Below, piece after piece: positions 1 through 7,575 of a DNA stretch of 31,784 bases. The translations under genes were made by a program, and so were the position numbers. The notes beneath the pieces are model-generated. The model did no database searches. It was not told the origin of the DNA and worked only from the letters and a program-made list of their open reading frames with translations. The first letter of the stretch is position 1, and every line of letters starts with the position of its first letter. Source of the stretch: Haloarcula nitratireducens (GTDB lineage Archaea; Halobacteriota; Halobacteria; Halobacteriales; Haloarculaceae); NCBI RefSeq assembly GCF_019599505.1, contig NZ_RKLT01000032.1, positions 1 through 31,784 of the forward strand, in the 5' to 3' direction.

Positions 1-569
1 TCCGGCCTGAGGCCAAGCACGCGGTAAGCCGCCTGAAGGCGCTCGGCGTGGAGCGGACGGTCATGCTTACGGGCGACAACGAGCGGACCGCACGAGCTAT
101 CGCCGAGCAGGTCGGCGTCGACGACTACCGCGCAGAACTCCTTCCCCAGGAGAAGGTTGACGCCATCGACGGACTCGTCGACGAGTACGACGGCGTGGCG
201 ATGGTCGGGGACGGTATCAACGACGCGCCCGCCCTCGCTACAGCCACAGTTGGCGTGGCAATGGGCGCAGCTGGGACGGACACGGCGCTGGAGACCGCCG
301 ACATCGCGCTGATGGGCGACGATCTCGCGAAGCTCCCGTACCTCTATGAACTCGCGAACGATGCGAACGGCGTCATCCGCCAGAACATCTGGGCCAGTCT
401 TGTGGTTAAAGCCGGGCTGGCTCTCGCTGTTCCCTTTGGCTACGTGCCCATCTGGCTGGCTGTCCTCGCAGGGGACGCCGGGATGACGACGGCTGTAACC
501 GGGAACGCGATGCGGCTATCACGAATTACGCCAGAGATAGACACCGAAACCAATGCTTCGGAGGGATAA
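1..569 (+). CDS. Heavy-metal P1B-type ATPase, C-terminal part (5' end outside window)
   Basis: The reading frame is open from base 3 and has no start here, so the gene enters from the left. About 188 residues are visible. They hold the MLTGDN hinge motif, the [10 protein letters not shown] motif of the P-domain and the last two membrane segments, ending in a [14 protein letters not shown] helix. That last helix, with an Asp followed by Gly/Met, resembles the P1B-2 (Zn/Cd/Pb, ZntA) group, so the likely role is ATP-driven export of divalent soft metals across the cytoplasmic membrane. It is closely related to the complete ATPase at 19027-21393 but is a separate paralogue. The stop TAA is followed one base later by the next ATG, so it leads an efflux operon. 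The phosphorylation motif and metal-binding domain cannot be seen. Confidence 0.93.
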   Translation, partial: RPEAKHAVSRLKALGVERTVMLTGDNERTARAIAEQVGVDDYRAELLPQEKVDAIDGLVDEYDGVAMVGDGINDAPALATATVGVAMGAAGTDTALETADIALMGDDLAKLPYLYELANDANGVIRQNIWASLVVKAGLALAVPFGYVPIWLAVLAGDAGMTTAVTGNAMRLSRITPEIDTETNASEG

Positions 570-570
570 G

Positions 571-1008
571 ATGAGTGCAGAGAACGAGGAAAACGTAAAT
601 TCCCATACAGAGTCAGATCAGCAAGAACACCCGTTCGGGCTCATGTCTCCACAGTTTGCCGTCCTTGTTGTGCTCGTTGGGCTCATCGGCCCCGGTTTGC
701 TAGTACACACCTTCGAAGAGGCGAACCTTTCTGCCGTAGCTGATCTAGTGTGGATTGTCGGCTACGGCACGACGATATTCGTTGTGTGGTTCATTTGGGT
801 TCGTCCGTTGGATCTCGTCGGATCCTCTGCGCAAGACGTGTCCCTCACTGAGGAGTCAGATCAGTCCGAAACTGGAACTGACGAGCACGATGACAAGTCT
901 GAAGCCTCGGCTACGGTCGACTCTTCGGCACAGGATTTGGCGTCAACAAAAGAAGATACGTCTCAGGTATCCACCTACGAAAACCTAGAGACCTCGGATT
1001 CGAAATAA
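571..1008 (+). CDS. Small two-TM membrane protein with acidic C-terminal tail, metal-efflux operon
   Basis: 145 residues from the ATG at 571. The GGAGG at 560-564 decides this start over an in-frame ATG at 553 that would overlap the upstream gene. The N-terminus is hydrophilic. Two hydrophobic segments follow (about residues 30-50 and 61-80), and the second half is a Ser/Thr/Asp/Glu-rich tail containing two SSAQD segments. I do not recognise a named family. It lies between a P1B ATPase and a CDF exporter in the same direction and with little spacing, so a role connected with metal export is reasonable but inferred only from position. The tail could be an extracytoplasmic or cytoplasmic acidic metal-binding arm. 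Confidence 0.75.
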   Translation: MSAENEENVNSHTESDQQEHPFGLMSPQFAVLVVLVGLIGPGLLVHTFEEANLSAVADLVWIVGYGTTIFVVWFIWVRPLDLVGSSAQDVSLTEESDQSETGTDEHDDKSEASATVDSSAQDLASTKEDTSQVSTYENLETSDSK

Positions 1009-1027
1009 CTCCAACTCTACGTGATCT

Positions 1028-1951
1028 ATGACTCTGCACGAGGATACGGCAGAACATGAAGAGGCACCAGAAACAGGTGGCAGTACGCGTCGGCTTGCGC
1101 TCGTAGCGGTCGTCAATTTCCTTGGCTTCCTTGTCGAACTGGCTGGTGGACTCCTCTTTGGTTCGGTCGCCCTCATCAGTGACGCGCTCCACATGCTGTT
1201 CGACATGCTCGCATACGCGATGGCGTTCGGAGCAAGCTACACCGCCGAACGGTTCAAAGGCGGCGATGAGTGGTCGTATGGTCTCCATAGATTGGAGCCA
1301 GCCGCTGCGTTTCTCAACGGGATATTGCTTGTTCCGATGGTCGGATATATTCTATGGGAATCCTACCAACGATTCTTGGATCCGGTCGCAATTAATCCCA
1401 CAATGACGTTAATCATCGCAGTCGGCGGCTTGCTTGTCAATCTGGGGTCCGTCTATATCGTCCAAGGTGGGAAAATGAGCCTCAACGAGCGCGGAGCATT
1501 CTACCATCTGCTCGGCGATGCCGGTGGCTCAGTCGCAGTGATCATTTCGACCCTAGCTGTCATTGTGTTCGATTTGCCCATCGCTGATCCAGTAGCTGCC
1601 GTCCTCATTGGTGTCTTAATACTCGTTTCGGCAGGGAAGGTGCTCCGTGGGAGCACGTCAATTCTCCTAGAGCGGAGTCCTATTTCACTGGAGAGACTTC
1701 GAGACAAACTAACGAATATCGATGGCGTCGAGAACGTCGACGACCTGCACGTCTGGCAAGTTTGCAGTCAACTGACGGTAGCGACGGTGCGGCTCCAATA
1801 TGAACTAACATCACTAGACCAACAGCAGGCGATTCGATCTCAGGTCCATCAGCTTCTTTCGGATCGTGGGATTGATCATGCGACTGTCGAACTCGTGGGT
1901 GACATGGAAATCGATACGGGGACCGCCGACCGCACGAATCACGACCACTAG
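1028..1951 (+). CDS. Cation diffusion facilitator (CDF) family metal exporter
   Basis: 307 residues, the usual CDF length. Six hydrophobic segments fill the first ~210 residues and a soluble ferredoxin-like C-terminal domain follows. The two metal-site signatures of the transport channel are visible: the SDALHMLFD helix in TM2 and HLLGDAGGS in TM5, both of the HxxxD type seen in Zn/Cd exporters (CzcD/ZnT-like). The DDLHVWQV segment in the cytoplasmic domain is also typical. The family exchanges Zn2+, Cd2+ or Co2+ for protons in the cytoplasmic membrane. The N-terminal EDTAEHEEAPE stretch may add metal contacts. It sits in the operon started by the P-type ATPase, giving two parallel exporters for similar ions. 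Exact metal choice cannot be read with certainty. Confidence 0.93.
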   Translation: MTLHEDTAEHEEAPETGGSTRRLALVAVVNFLGFLVELAGGLLFGSVALISDALHMLFDMLAYAMAFGASYTAERFKGGDEWSYGLHRLEPAAAFLNGILLVPMVGYILWESYQRFLDPVAINPTMTLIIAVGGLLVNLGSVYIVQGGKMSLNERGAFYHLLGDAGGSVAVIISTLAVIVFDLPIADPVAAVLIGVLILVSAGKVLRGSTSILLERSPISLERLRDKLTNIDGVENVDDLHVWQVCSQLTVATVRLQYELTSLDQQQAIRSQVHQLLSDRGIDHATVELVGDMEIDTGTADRTNHDH

Positions 1952-1953
1952 TC

Positions 1954-2364
1954 ATGGCTCCTCCTACAAGCACTCAGATGTTCGAAATTCTCGATGAAAC
2001 CGAGAAAGACCTCGTCGTGATCCGGGTTGGCCGAGGGACCCAACGGGGTTACGACGAACTATACTCACTACTAATCCAGAAGACAGACGAATATGGCGCA
2101 GTCCGTGTTCTGGAAGTAGTTCCGGACTGGACGTTTTCGACGTTTCTATCTCACGTGTACGGTATCATCCCCGACCTACGCTACGGGTCGCAGTTCACTA
2201 TCAGCCGTTACGCCGCAGTTGGCGATTCGGTCTGGGCCAAGCTGCTCTTCGATTGGTGGGAAATAATTCGTCCCGTCTGGCCAGTCGCACCCAACCGAAT
2301 GCGCTATTTCGAGATGTCGGCATTCTCAGATGCACTCCAATGGCTACAGGACGAAAAGATATAA
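1954..2364 (+). CDS. SpoIIAA-like (STAS/SEC14-type) domain protein
   Basis: 136 residues, starting 3 bases after the CDF stop. The pattern of an N-terminal beta strand (FEILDETEKDLVVIRV), a central segment with YAAVGDSVWAKLLFDW, and a terminal RYFEMSAFSDALQWLQ helix matches the small SpoIIAA-like/STAS family, whose members end in a similar FxxxxxxxAxxWL helix. These soluble proteins are proposed to bind hydrophobic or membrane ligands, and no enzymatic residues are recognisable. Position as the last gene of an efflux operon suggests an accessory or stress role, which is an inference. The region is rich in Trp near the C-terminus (WWEIIRPVWP). Confidence 0.7.
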   Translation: MAPPTSTQMFEILDETEKDLVVIRVGRGTQRGYDELYSLLIQKTDEYGAVRVLEVVPDWTFSTFLSHVYGIIPDLRYGSQFTISRYAAVGDSVWAKLLFDWWEIIRPVWPVAPNRMRYFEMSAFSDALQWLQDEKI

Positions 2365-2547
2365 TCGCCTAACCGCGTTCTATGCCAGCCCCCATAGTAG
2401 GAAAGTGATATTCACGACACTATGGATAGGTAAGTGCTACCCTTACGGCAAAAGAGCCTACAAAGATGACGATCCCCGTCAAACACGAGAGTACTGAGGG
2501 AGATTGTGGAGAACTAATTCCAAACTCTTGAAACACCATACGCTCAG

Positions 2548-3114
2548 TCATTGTTTCTGGAGCCCGTCAATCTTCCAAATCCCTTTCGACGAATGAAGTT
2601 TATATATTCCTGATTCAAACGACTGCGCCACAATTTGTTGAGAGGGGATTCTCTCTGACTTCGTCGAAGTTTCTAAATTAGCAAAGTCAATAGTTACCTC
2701 CTCAAGCAGCGTGTACTCGCCAGCTACCTTGACGTAGGTTAGCGTATATTTTTTAGCTGGTTCAAGGCAGTACTGGTTACCTGAGCCATTGAGATCAGAA
2801 GCCAGAATTTCTATCTTATCACTAGATTGGTTTCTCCAGTTGGTGATGTCATTGAGGACCTCTTGATAGGCAGTATTAACTGCTGTACACGCACGTCGCC
2901 AGATAATCATACTGAGTGAAATTCCGAGAATCGGGAATAGTATAAAAACAACAAGAGCATACGAGCCAACCATCCATGCAAGGGGCATTAGGAGTACGCC
3001 GGCCAGGACAAAACTGGCCACAAAATACCGAACCACGATGTCTATTGGGTTCCACGCCTGTTGCCACTGTTGGTGCGAGATCCCGGTTTCGTCTGGTATT
3101 GTAATACGGTGCAT
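2548..3114 (-). CDS. Hypothetical two-TM membrane protein
   Basis: 188 residues, not assigned to a family. A short soluble N-terminus (residues 1-25) is followed by two closely spaced hydrophobic segments (about 28-47 and 52-72). After them comes a positively charged RRA stretch, a probable amphipathic helix and a beta-rich soluble C-terminal domain of about 100 residues. Its own AT-leaning base use, with codons unlike the flanking metal genes, suggests recent acquisition. The next gene leftwards is convergent and the next rightwards is in the same direction, 22 bases upstream, so it may be cotranscribed with the 3136-3456 gene. Confidence 0.6.
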   Translation of the reverse strand: MHRITIPDETGISHQQWQQAWNPIDIVVRYFVASFVLAGVLLMPLAWMVGSYALVVFILFPILGISLSMIIWRRACTAVNTAYQEVLNDITNWRNQSSDKIEILASDLNGSGNQYCLEPAKKYTLTYVKVAGEYTLLEEVTIDFANLETSTKSERIPSQQIVAQSFESGIYKLHSSKGIWKIDGLQKQ

Positions 3115-3135
3115 TAACTGAACCCTCGTTTAACG

Positions 3136-3456
3136 TTAGTTCTTAGAACCAGCCACAAGGTTAGATTTTGAGCTACGATCATTGTTGCATGTTGAGAGAG
3201 TCCTTGTGACTGCGAGGCCAAGTGCGACGAATATGCTGTTAGCGAGCACGCCGAGTTCCAACGAGACCGAAAAGAACTGGTTGGCCACGCCCGTCAGTAG
3301 AGCGCCGAGCATGATGACACCAAATCCGATACCCAGAACATGGAGCGAATCCTCACCCGTTCGCCGATAGGCTTTGAACGCGATGTAGGTGATTCCACCC
3401 CCGAGAAGTAGGATTGCGAACTTAACCACCGCAATCGCCGTTATTACTTCGTTCAT
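3136..3456 (-). CDS. Small three-TM membrane protein (haloarchaeal DUF7521-like)
   Basis: 106 residues with three hydrophobic helices (about 7-27, 40-60, 66-86) and a short polar C-terminus. The layout, the segment AYRRTGEDSLHVLGIGFGVIMLGALLTG and its place directly after a winged-helix regulator agree with a haloarchaeal family usually found in exactly this pair. Its ATG overlaps the TGA of the restored upstream regulator frame (ATGA), so it was translationally coupled to that regulator. Function is unknown; a membrane sensor or effector paired with the regulator is an inference. The upstream gene is frameshifted, so coupling may be lost. Confidence 0.65.
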   Translation of the reverse strand: MNEVITAIAVVKFAILLLGGGITYIAFKAYRRTGEDSLHVLGIGFGVIMLGALLTGVANQFFSVSLELGVLANSIFVALGLAVTRTLSTCNNDRSSKSNLVAGSKN

Positions 3457-3811
3457 ACCTCGTCCCCCATCATCGACCAGATGTCTGCAAGCCGTTCGTC
3501 GGTAGACTGCGGTGGACGTTCGACACTCACTGAAAATTCGCCTGTGTCGTCCATAGATATTGCCACGTTATCGGACGTTCGTAGTGGGTGGCTCGTCCGC
3601 CACCCGAACTGATCGTATCCCGCTCTCGTGCAAGAGAAGTGGAGCTGAGCAGTCCTAATTTGCGATACAACGTGGACTTGAGGAGGACACAGGCATCTAT
3701 GAGTTCGTTCGCAGTCATGGGTTCAACAGTTTCGCGGAGAAGAGCCTGGCACTCGGAATCATCCAGCGCATCAAGGATATCCTGTAACGCTGGTGTGTCC
3801 TCGGACAACAC
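3453..3811 (-). pseudogene. Winged-helix regulator paired with the DUF7521-like gene, frameshifted
   Basis: The first frame (from ATG at 3811) reads as a haloarchaeal HTH regulator: LQDILDALDDSECQALLRE, then the recognition-helix region LLKSTLYRKLGLLSS, then the wing GGGRATHYERP. The family-like sequence then stops. The adjacent frame continues it exactly as DNVAISMDDTGEFSVSVERPP and on to WSMMGDEV, ending in a TGA that overlaps the next ATG. The switch lies at 3570-3575, where the minus strand reads TCCGAT; one inserted G (TCCGGAT) would join the frames into a protein of about 118 residues. As written, the protein stops after 94 residues with an unrelated tail. It could be a real mutation, an assembly error, or -1 frameshifting at a CCG codon; the sequence cannot decide. 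Confidence 0.8.
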
Positions 3812-3990
3812 TGAATGGTCTTCCCATTATTCGATTATACGTGCTCGCCGGGATATGGTGTTCGATTGCCGTTCGAGGATTCTCTCGACAGCACGAATCC
3901 AAAACAGATTGCAATCCTCAGTTCATAATGGACGAGCTGTCGAAAGAGTCGCGAGACGAGGATCAGTATGGTATCACTGGCAGCGGGGTG

Positions 3991-4234
3991 CTATGACTGG
4001 TGCTGAGTTTCGAGTCGTTGTTTTCCCTCTTCCGTGATTTCGTAGAAGCCTCGGCCCAGTAGACGGATACACTGGTCATTATAGAGATGGCCACGGATCT
4101 GGTTGAGGTAATCGGATGTCCATCGATGGCATTAGCGATCTCCATCACGTGACAAGGCGACCGGTCAGCAAGCGTTTCCAATTTTCCAGCAAGTCGTGAG
4201 ACTCCTTATCAACTTCGTGGGATGGCTCCGCAAT
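3991..4234 (-). pseudogene. Small winged-helix protein, degraded by two frameshifts and loss of start
   Basis: Three consecutive frames on the minus strand join into one family-like protein: an AEPSHEVDKESHDL start, AGKLETLADRSPCHVMEIANAIDGHP, then DYLNQIRGHLYNDQCIRLL and a C-terminal RGFYEITEEGKQRLETQHQS followed by TAG. This resembles the short haloarchaeal winged-helix proteins with a terminal YEVTEEGKxRL wing. Breaks lie near 4188-4195 and at 4111-4116. The second break again reads TCCGAT and would be cured by one G. No ATG or GTG precedes the first segment in frame (an ATT is at 4234), so the start also seems lost. Together with the neighbouring broken regulator this points to decay of a small regulatory cluster. 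Confidence 0.7.
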
Positions 4235-4584
4235 GAAGAAATGGCGGAATCCCACTCGATGGGAATCCGGTCTGTATTTTTATCACCCGGAATTCAACAA
4301 GACAAATCGTAATTTGAGATACCTCCACCAACCGATAGATGGCTCAAAATTCAACGGGTTCCAGCTACCTACGACAGACGATTCTGAATCACCCTCTTCT
4401 CGCGTTCATTCTCGTCACACCCACAGACTCATCTGTTCAAGCACGACTATGAGTCAGAACGAGACGACAAGCAGTATGATAACACACGAATTATGATAGA
4501 ATACACAGGTCACTCGCTCACCCAACAGAACATCGAAGCTCTGCGTCTGAATAGCTTGAGTTCCCTCATTATTGATTCCAGCCA
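4235..4584. other. Non-coding stretch upstream of the CPBP protease gene
   Basis: About 350 bases with low GC for this window. An open frame at 4233-4496 has no recognisable protein character and no start signal. An imperfect repeat of TCCCA/TGGGA with a CTCGA loop lies at about 4250-4270. I see no tRNA, no origin-type repeat and no transposase remnant that I can name. Confidence 0.4.
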
Positions 4585-5313
4585 ATGACACAATCAACGT
4601 CACGAGTTGGCTCTGTCGTAACTGCGATTGGACTCACGTACGGTTCGACAATCATCGGCTCCCTCGTCGTCCTTATTGCTGGCGCCGTCTTGGCCATCTT
4701 CGGGATCAATGTCGCGACTCGCCCATCATTGCGCCTCGTGCTGAATACAGTCCTGTTGCAAGGATTAACGTTTGGAGGGGGTACTGTCCTCTATCTCAGA
4801 TACCGCAATCTCGGCTTCGATTTCATCCCGCTCACGATTCCGGACAGACGTGATGTTGCCGTGACTATCGCTGGGATAGTTACGCTGTTAAGCCTGCTTG
4901 TTATCGCCTCAATGATCATCTCCTCGCTTGGTCTCGAATCAGCACAAAATCGAATCGTCACGATTGGTCAGCAGAATCCAGCGGTGTATCTCCTGCTCGT
5001 TCCTCTTTCATTTCTGTTAGTCGGTCCGGGCGAGGAACTGTTATATCGGGGACTAGTTCAGGGTACGCTCCGAAAAACGCTGCATCCGGCCCGTGCAATC
5101 GTTCTTGCGAGCGCTCTCTTCGCATCAATCCATCTCTTCTCATTGACCGGGGAGGGGAAGCTGGTGTACGTCGGTATCGCATTCGTGCTAGCCTTGGTAC
5201 TGGGCGCAACCTACGAGTACACCGACAACCTCGCAGTCCCAGCCGTGGTTCACGGTGCGTACAATGCAGTACAGTTTGGAAGCGCATATCTGACAGCTAC
5301 AAGCGGGATTTGA
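4585..5313 (+). CDS. CPBP-family intramembrane glutamic protease (CAAX protease-like)
   Basis: 242 residues, largely hydrophobic, with about seven or eight membrane helices. The family's active-site motifs are in order: GPGEELLYRG (the EExxxR motif, Glu150/Glu151 and Arg155), then FASIHLF (FxxxH), then VVHGAYNA (HxxxN/D-type). All residues needed for catalysis are present, so it is probably an active membrane protease. In archaea such proteins process membrane substrates or small exported peptides, and some protect against self-made bacteriocins. It stands alone, convergent with the arylsulfotransferase-like gene, so the substrate is unknown. Confidence 0.9.
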   Translation: MTQSTSRVGSVVTAIGLTYGSTIIGSLVVLIAGAVLAIFGINVATRPSLRLVLNTVLLQGLTFGGGTVLYLRYRNLGFDFIPLTIPDRRDVAVTIAGIVTLLSLLVIASMIISSLGLESAQNRIVTIGQQNPAVYLLLVPLSFLLVGPGEELLYRGLVQGTLRKTLHPARAIVLASALFASIHLFSLTGEGKLVYVGIAFVLALVLGATYEYTDNLAVPAVVHGAYNAVQFGSAYLTATSGI

Positions 5314-5370
5314 ATCTCGTCGACTCTTGACCCACGGTATGGGACTTGCAACAAACGAGCAGTAGGCTTG

Positions 5371-6765
5371 TCAAGACAGCCATCGCCAGACTCCCTCTAC
5401 TCCAGCCCACAGAAGACAGCCAGTGAGGAAGACCGCCAGCTCAAGAACTTCTAAAAACCCCATCCAGACAGGTGTGATATACATAAGACCGTTCAAGTAT
5501 TTCCCAGGGATGAAATGTTTGGTGAAAATCAGGACACGGTCACTCAAACTGCCCGTCTGTGAGTCGAGATTTGCTTCCGTTGCACTCGGACCACCTGTAC
5601 TCTCGTCTCCAGTCCCGAGACGTTCTGCCTCGTAGGGGAAGGCGATATTGACGCTCCACACCACCTCTCCTTGTTCATCAACTTCGAACACACGATTCCC
5701 GTTCGAATCTGTTATCAGAGTGTGTCCGTTCGGGAGCCGATCGGCGTCCCGTGGCCACTGCATTCGCGCGTCTCGCCATACCCATGACTGTTCCCAGCGA
5801 TTACCTGTTCGTTGATACTCAACAACGCGATTGTTCTCCGAATCTCCGACGAGGATAGCGGGACCGCCATGCTCAGTCGGGATGTAATCCGGATTGTGCT
5901 GTTCGTAGAGGAAACTATAGTCGTCCTCCTTGCCGAGAGTCCACCCATCGATGAGTCCACTCCGATTCAGGAACACGACCCGGTCTTGGTTCCGAGCACT
6001 CACCATGAGACGGCCATCTTCAAGCACTTCGATGTCGTTGATATGCGTCCAATCCTCAGGATATGGACCACCTGTTTCTCTGGGGAATGCGCTACTGGCG
6101 TTCCACGTCCATTCGGTCTGACCGGAGGTGGTATTCACGACGAATGCCCGATCAAGATAGATATCCGCGACAGCTAGGTGTGTCTCGTTGAGCCGGTCAG
6201 CATCGTGGTAGCGGGTCGCTTCCTTCCCAGGGGTGGTTTCGCTCCAGATACGCGTCACCTCGCCAGTCGTCAAGTTAACTCGCTCATATCCGTTGCGCGT
6301 ACAGGCGTTGGTCGAGCGAGCATCCTTATATTCGTTCCAGACCTCCTCGTCAACCCGGCGCTGGGTGAAGTTGCTGGTGTCCGGACATGACGACGGCTCA
6401 AGGTGGTCCGCGAACATGTACTCAACGGAGGTTCTTGTTTCAGGTACCGGATCGACGTCCCAGTACCGCGTGTGTGAGTCGTTATAGTAGAGGATGTTTC
6501 CGTCCGGGTTGAATGCGACGAGCTCCGCTCGGGCACGAGGCCCGCTACTCGCCTCACCTCGCCACGAATTCGAATCGGTCGCGATGACCGTAACATTGTC
6601 GCGAGGTTCGACGACCTGTTGCTGTGGGTTCGCAACACCTTGGTTCGTGAGATGGCTCTCGAAGGTATCGTTGGTTGCGCTGAGCGTGTATCCATAGGCT
6701 AGGCCAATACTGGATAAACCGATAACAACGACAAAGAACACACGGAGAAAAGACTTGGACACCAC
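5371..6765 (-). CDS. Arylsulfotransferase-like (ASST) beta-propeller membrane protein
   Basis: 464 residues. A membrane segment at residues 7-27 anchors or exports the N-terminus. The middle 380 residues hold repeated propeller blades with recurring GNRVFEVDEQGEVVWS-like strands (for example ETGGPYPEDWTHINDIEVLEDGRLMVSARNQDRVVFLNRSG and LPNGHTLITDSNGNRVFEVDEQG), the pattern of the archaeal arylsulfotransferase (ASST) family. A C-terminal hydrophobic helix (about 435-458) suggests a second anchor, so the propeller probably faces outside. Known ASSTs move sulfate between phenols; whether this one is an enzyme or a binding scaffold is open. It lies 59 bases downstream of a halocyanin gene on the same strand, so the two are probably one unit. 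Confidence 0.82.
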   Translation of the reverse strand: MVSKSFLRVFFVVVIGLSSIGLAYGYTLSATNDTFESHLTNQGVANPQQQVVEPRDNVTVIATDSNSWRGEASSGPRARAELVAFNPDGNILYYNDSHTRYWDVDPVPETRTSVEYMFADHLEPSSCPDTSNFTQRRVDEEVWNEYKDARSTNACTRNGYERVNLTTGEVTRIWSETTPGKEATRYHDADRLNETHLAVADIYLDRAFVVNTTSGQTEWTWNASSAFPRETGGPYPEDWTHINDIEVLEDGRLMVSARNQDRVVFLNRSGLIDGWTLGKEDDYSFLYEQHNPDYIPTEHGGPAILVGDSENNRVVEYQRTGNRWEQSWVWRDARMQWPRDADRLPNGHTLITDSNGNRVFEVDEQGEVVWSVNIAFPYEAERLGTGDESTGGPSATEANLDSQTGSLSDRVLIFTKHFIPGKYLNGLMYITPVWMGFLEVLELAVFLTGCLLWAGVEGVWRWLS

Positions 6766-6824
6766 GATAGAACCTCTGACTAGATACTAATTAGTTATAC
6801 GTATGCTAAGAATTTGGGGTAGCA

Positions 6825-7388
6825 CTATCCCGTGAAGTCACTATACGAGACGCTACCTTGGTCGACGATGACCTGGCTGTCTGGAACCTCTCCGTCCGGC
6901 GGCATCTTCTCTTCGGCAGGACCACCTGGTTTGCCCACGACGATTCGGCCGACCATTCCCAGAGCTTTGTGTGGAATACAGAAGTAATCGTATGTACCCG
7001 AGGATTCAAACGTGTGCTCATAGGTCGCACCCCGTTCGCTCAGGGTTTTGCTATTGAACGTTTCCGCCCCCTCAGGGATCCGAGTTACTGAGGCTGAACT
7101 CGTTCCTTTCTTGTAGGCAGTCGCCGAATGACTCCCACTCTGGATCTCGAACGTGACCGTCTCTCCGGATTCAACGAACAAGCCGATTGGATCGAAATAA
7201 TACTCGCTACCTTCGGTGACCATCATAACCGTATTCGAACCACCCGAGATACCGGTCTCCTGTGTCTCGGTTGTGGTTGGCCCACCGCCGTCATCATTTC
7301 CGTTCCCTGAACTACTACATCCGGCGAGACTGGTTACGCCGCCTGTAGCGAGAACTCCGGCTGTCTTGAGTATACGTCGACGCTCCAT
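6825..7388 (-). CDS. Halocyanin-like blue copper lipoprotein
   Basis: 187 residues. MERRRILKTAG begins a twin-arginine signal and LAGC is a lipobox, so the protein is exported folded and anchored by lipid at Cys24. A Ser/Gly/Asp linker leads to a cupredoxin domain. Type-1 copper ligands are visible: His in GSHSAT, and Cys, His and Met in YFCIPHKALGMVG. Halocyanins carry electrons on the outer face of the membrane. It is divergent from cydA across a 187-base gap and directly upstream of the arylsulfotransferase-like gene. Cytochrome bd takes electrons from quinol, so a direct partnership with cydAB is unlikely in spite of the proximity. Confidence 0.92.
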   Translation of the reverse strand: MERRRILKTAGVLATGGVTSLAGCSSSGNGNDDGGGPTTTETQETGISGGSNTVMMVTEGSEYYFDPIGLFVESGETVTFEIQSGSHSATAYKKGTSSASVTRIPEGAETFNSKTLSERGATYEHTFESSGTYDYFCIPHKALGMVGRIVVGKPGGPAEEKMPPDGEVPDSQVIVDQGSVSYSDFTG

Positions 7389-7575
7389 ACATACTTATCA
7401 AAGGTCCCGGTATAAGCGGCAAAGGCGGATTCCCAATACGTGGGACACCGCCCTCATTTGACGTGCCAAAATCGCAAAATCGGAGTGATGGCATTCCATT
7501 TGGTATGGGCCCATTCCTTATTCGGCCTGTGGGTCACCGTTCAGACCAATAGAGATATTCGTAGAGGTGGAACTA

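Noticed and set aside
4233..4496. 87-residue plus-strand frame
   Set aside because: Its composition is rich in Ser, Thr, Arg and His without structure, and it is not like a haloarchaeal protein.
7505..7514. ATGGGCCCAT palindrome between the halocyanin gene and cydA
   Set aside because: A single 10-bp palindrome in a 187-base divergent gap is likely by chance, and no second copy was seen.
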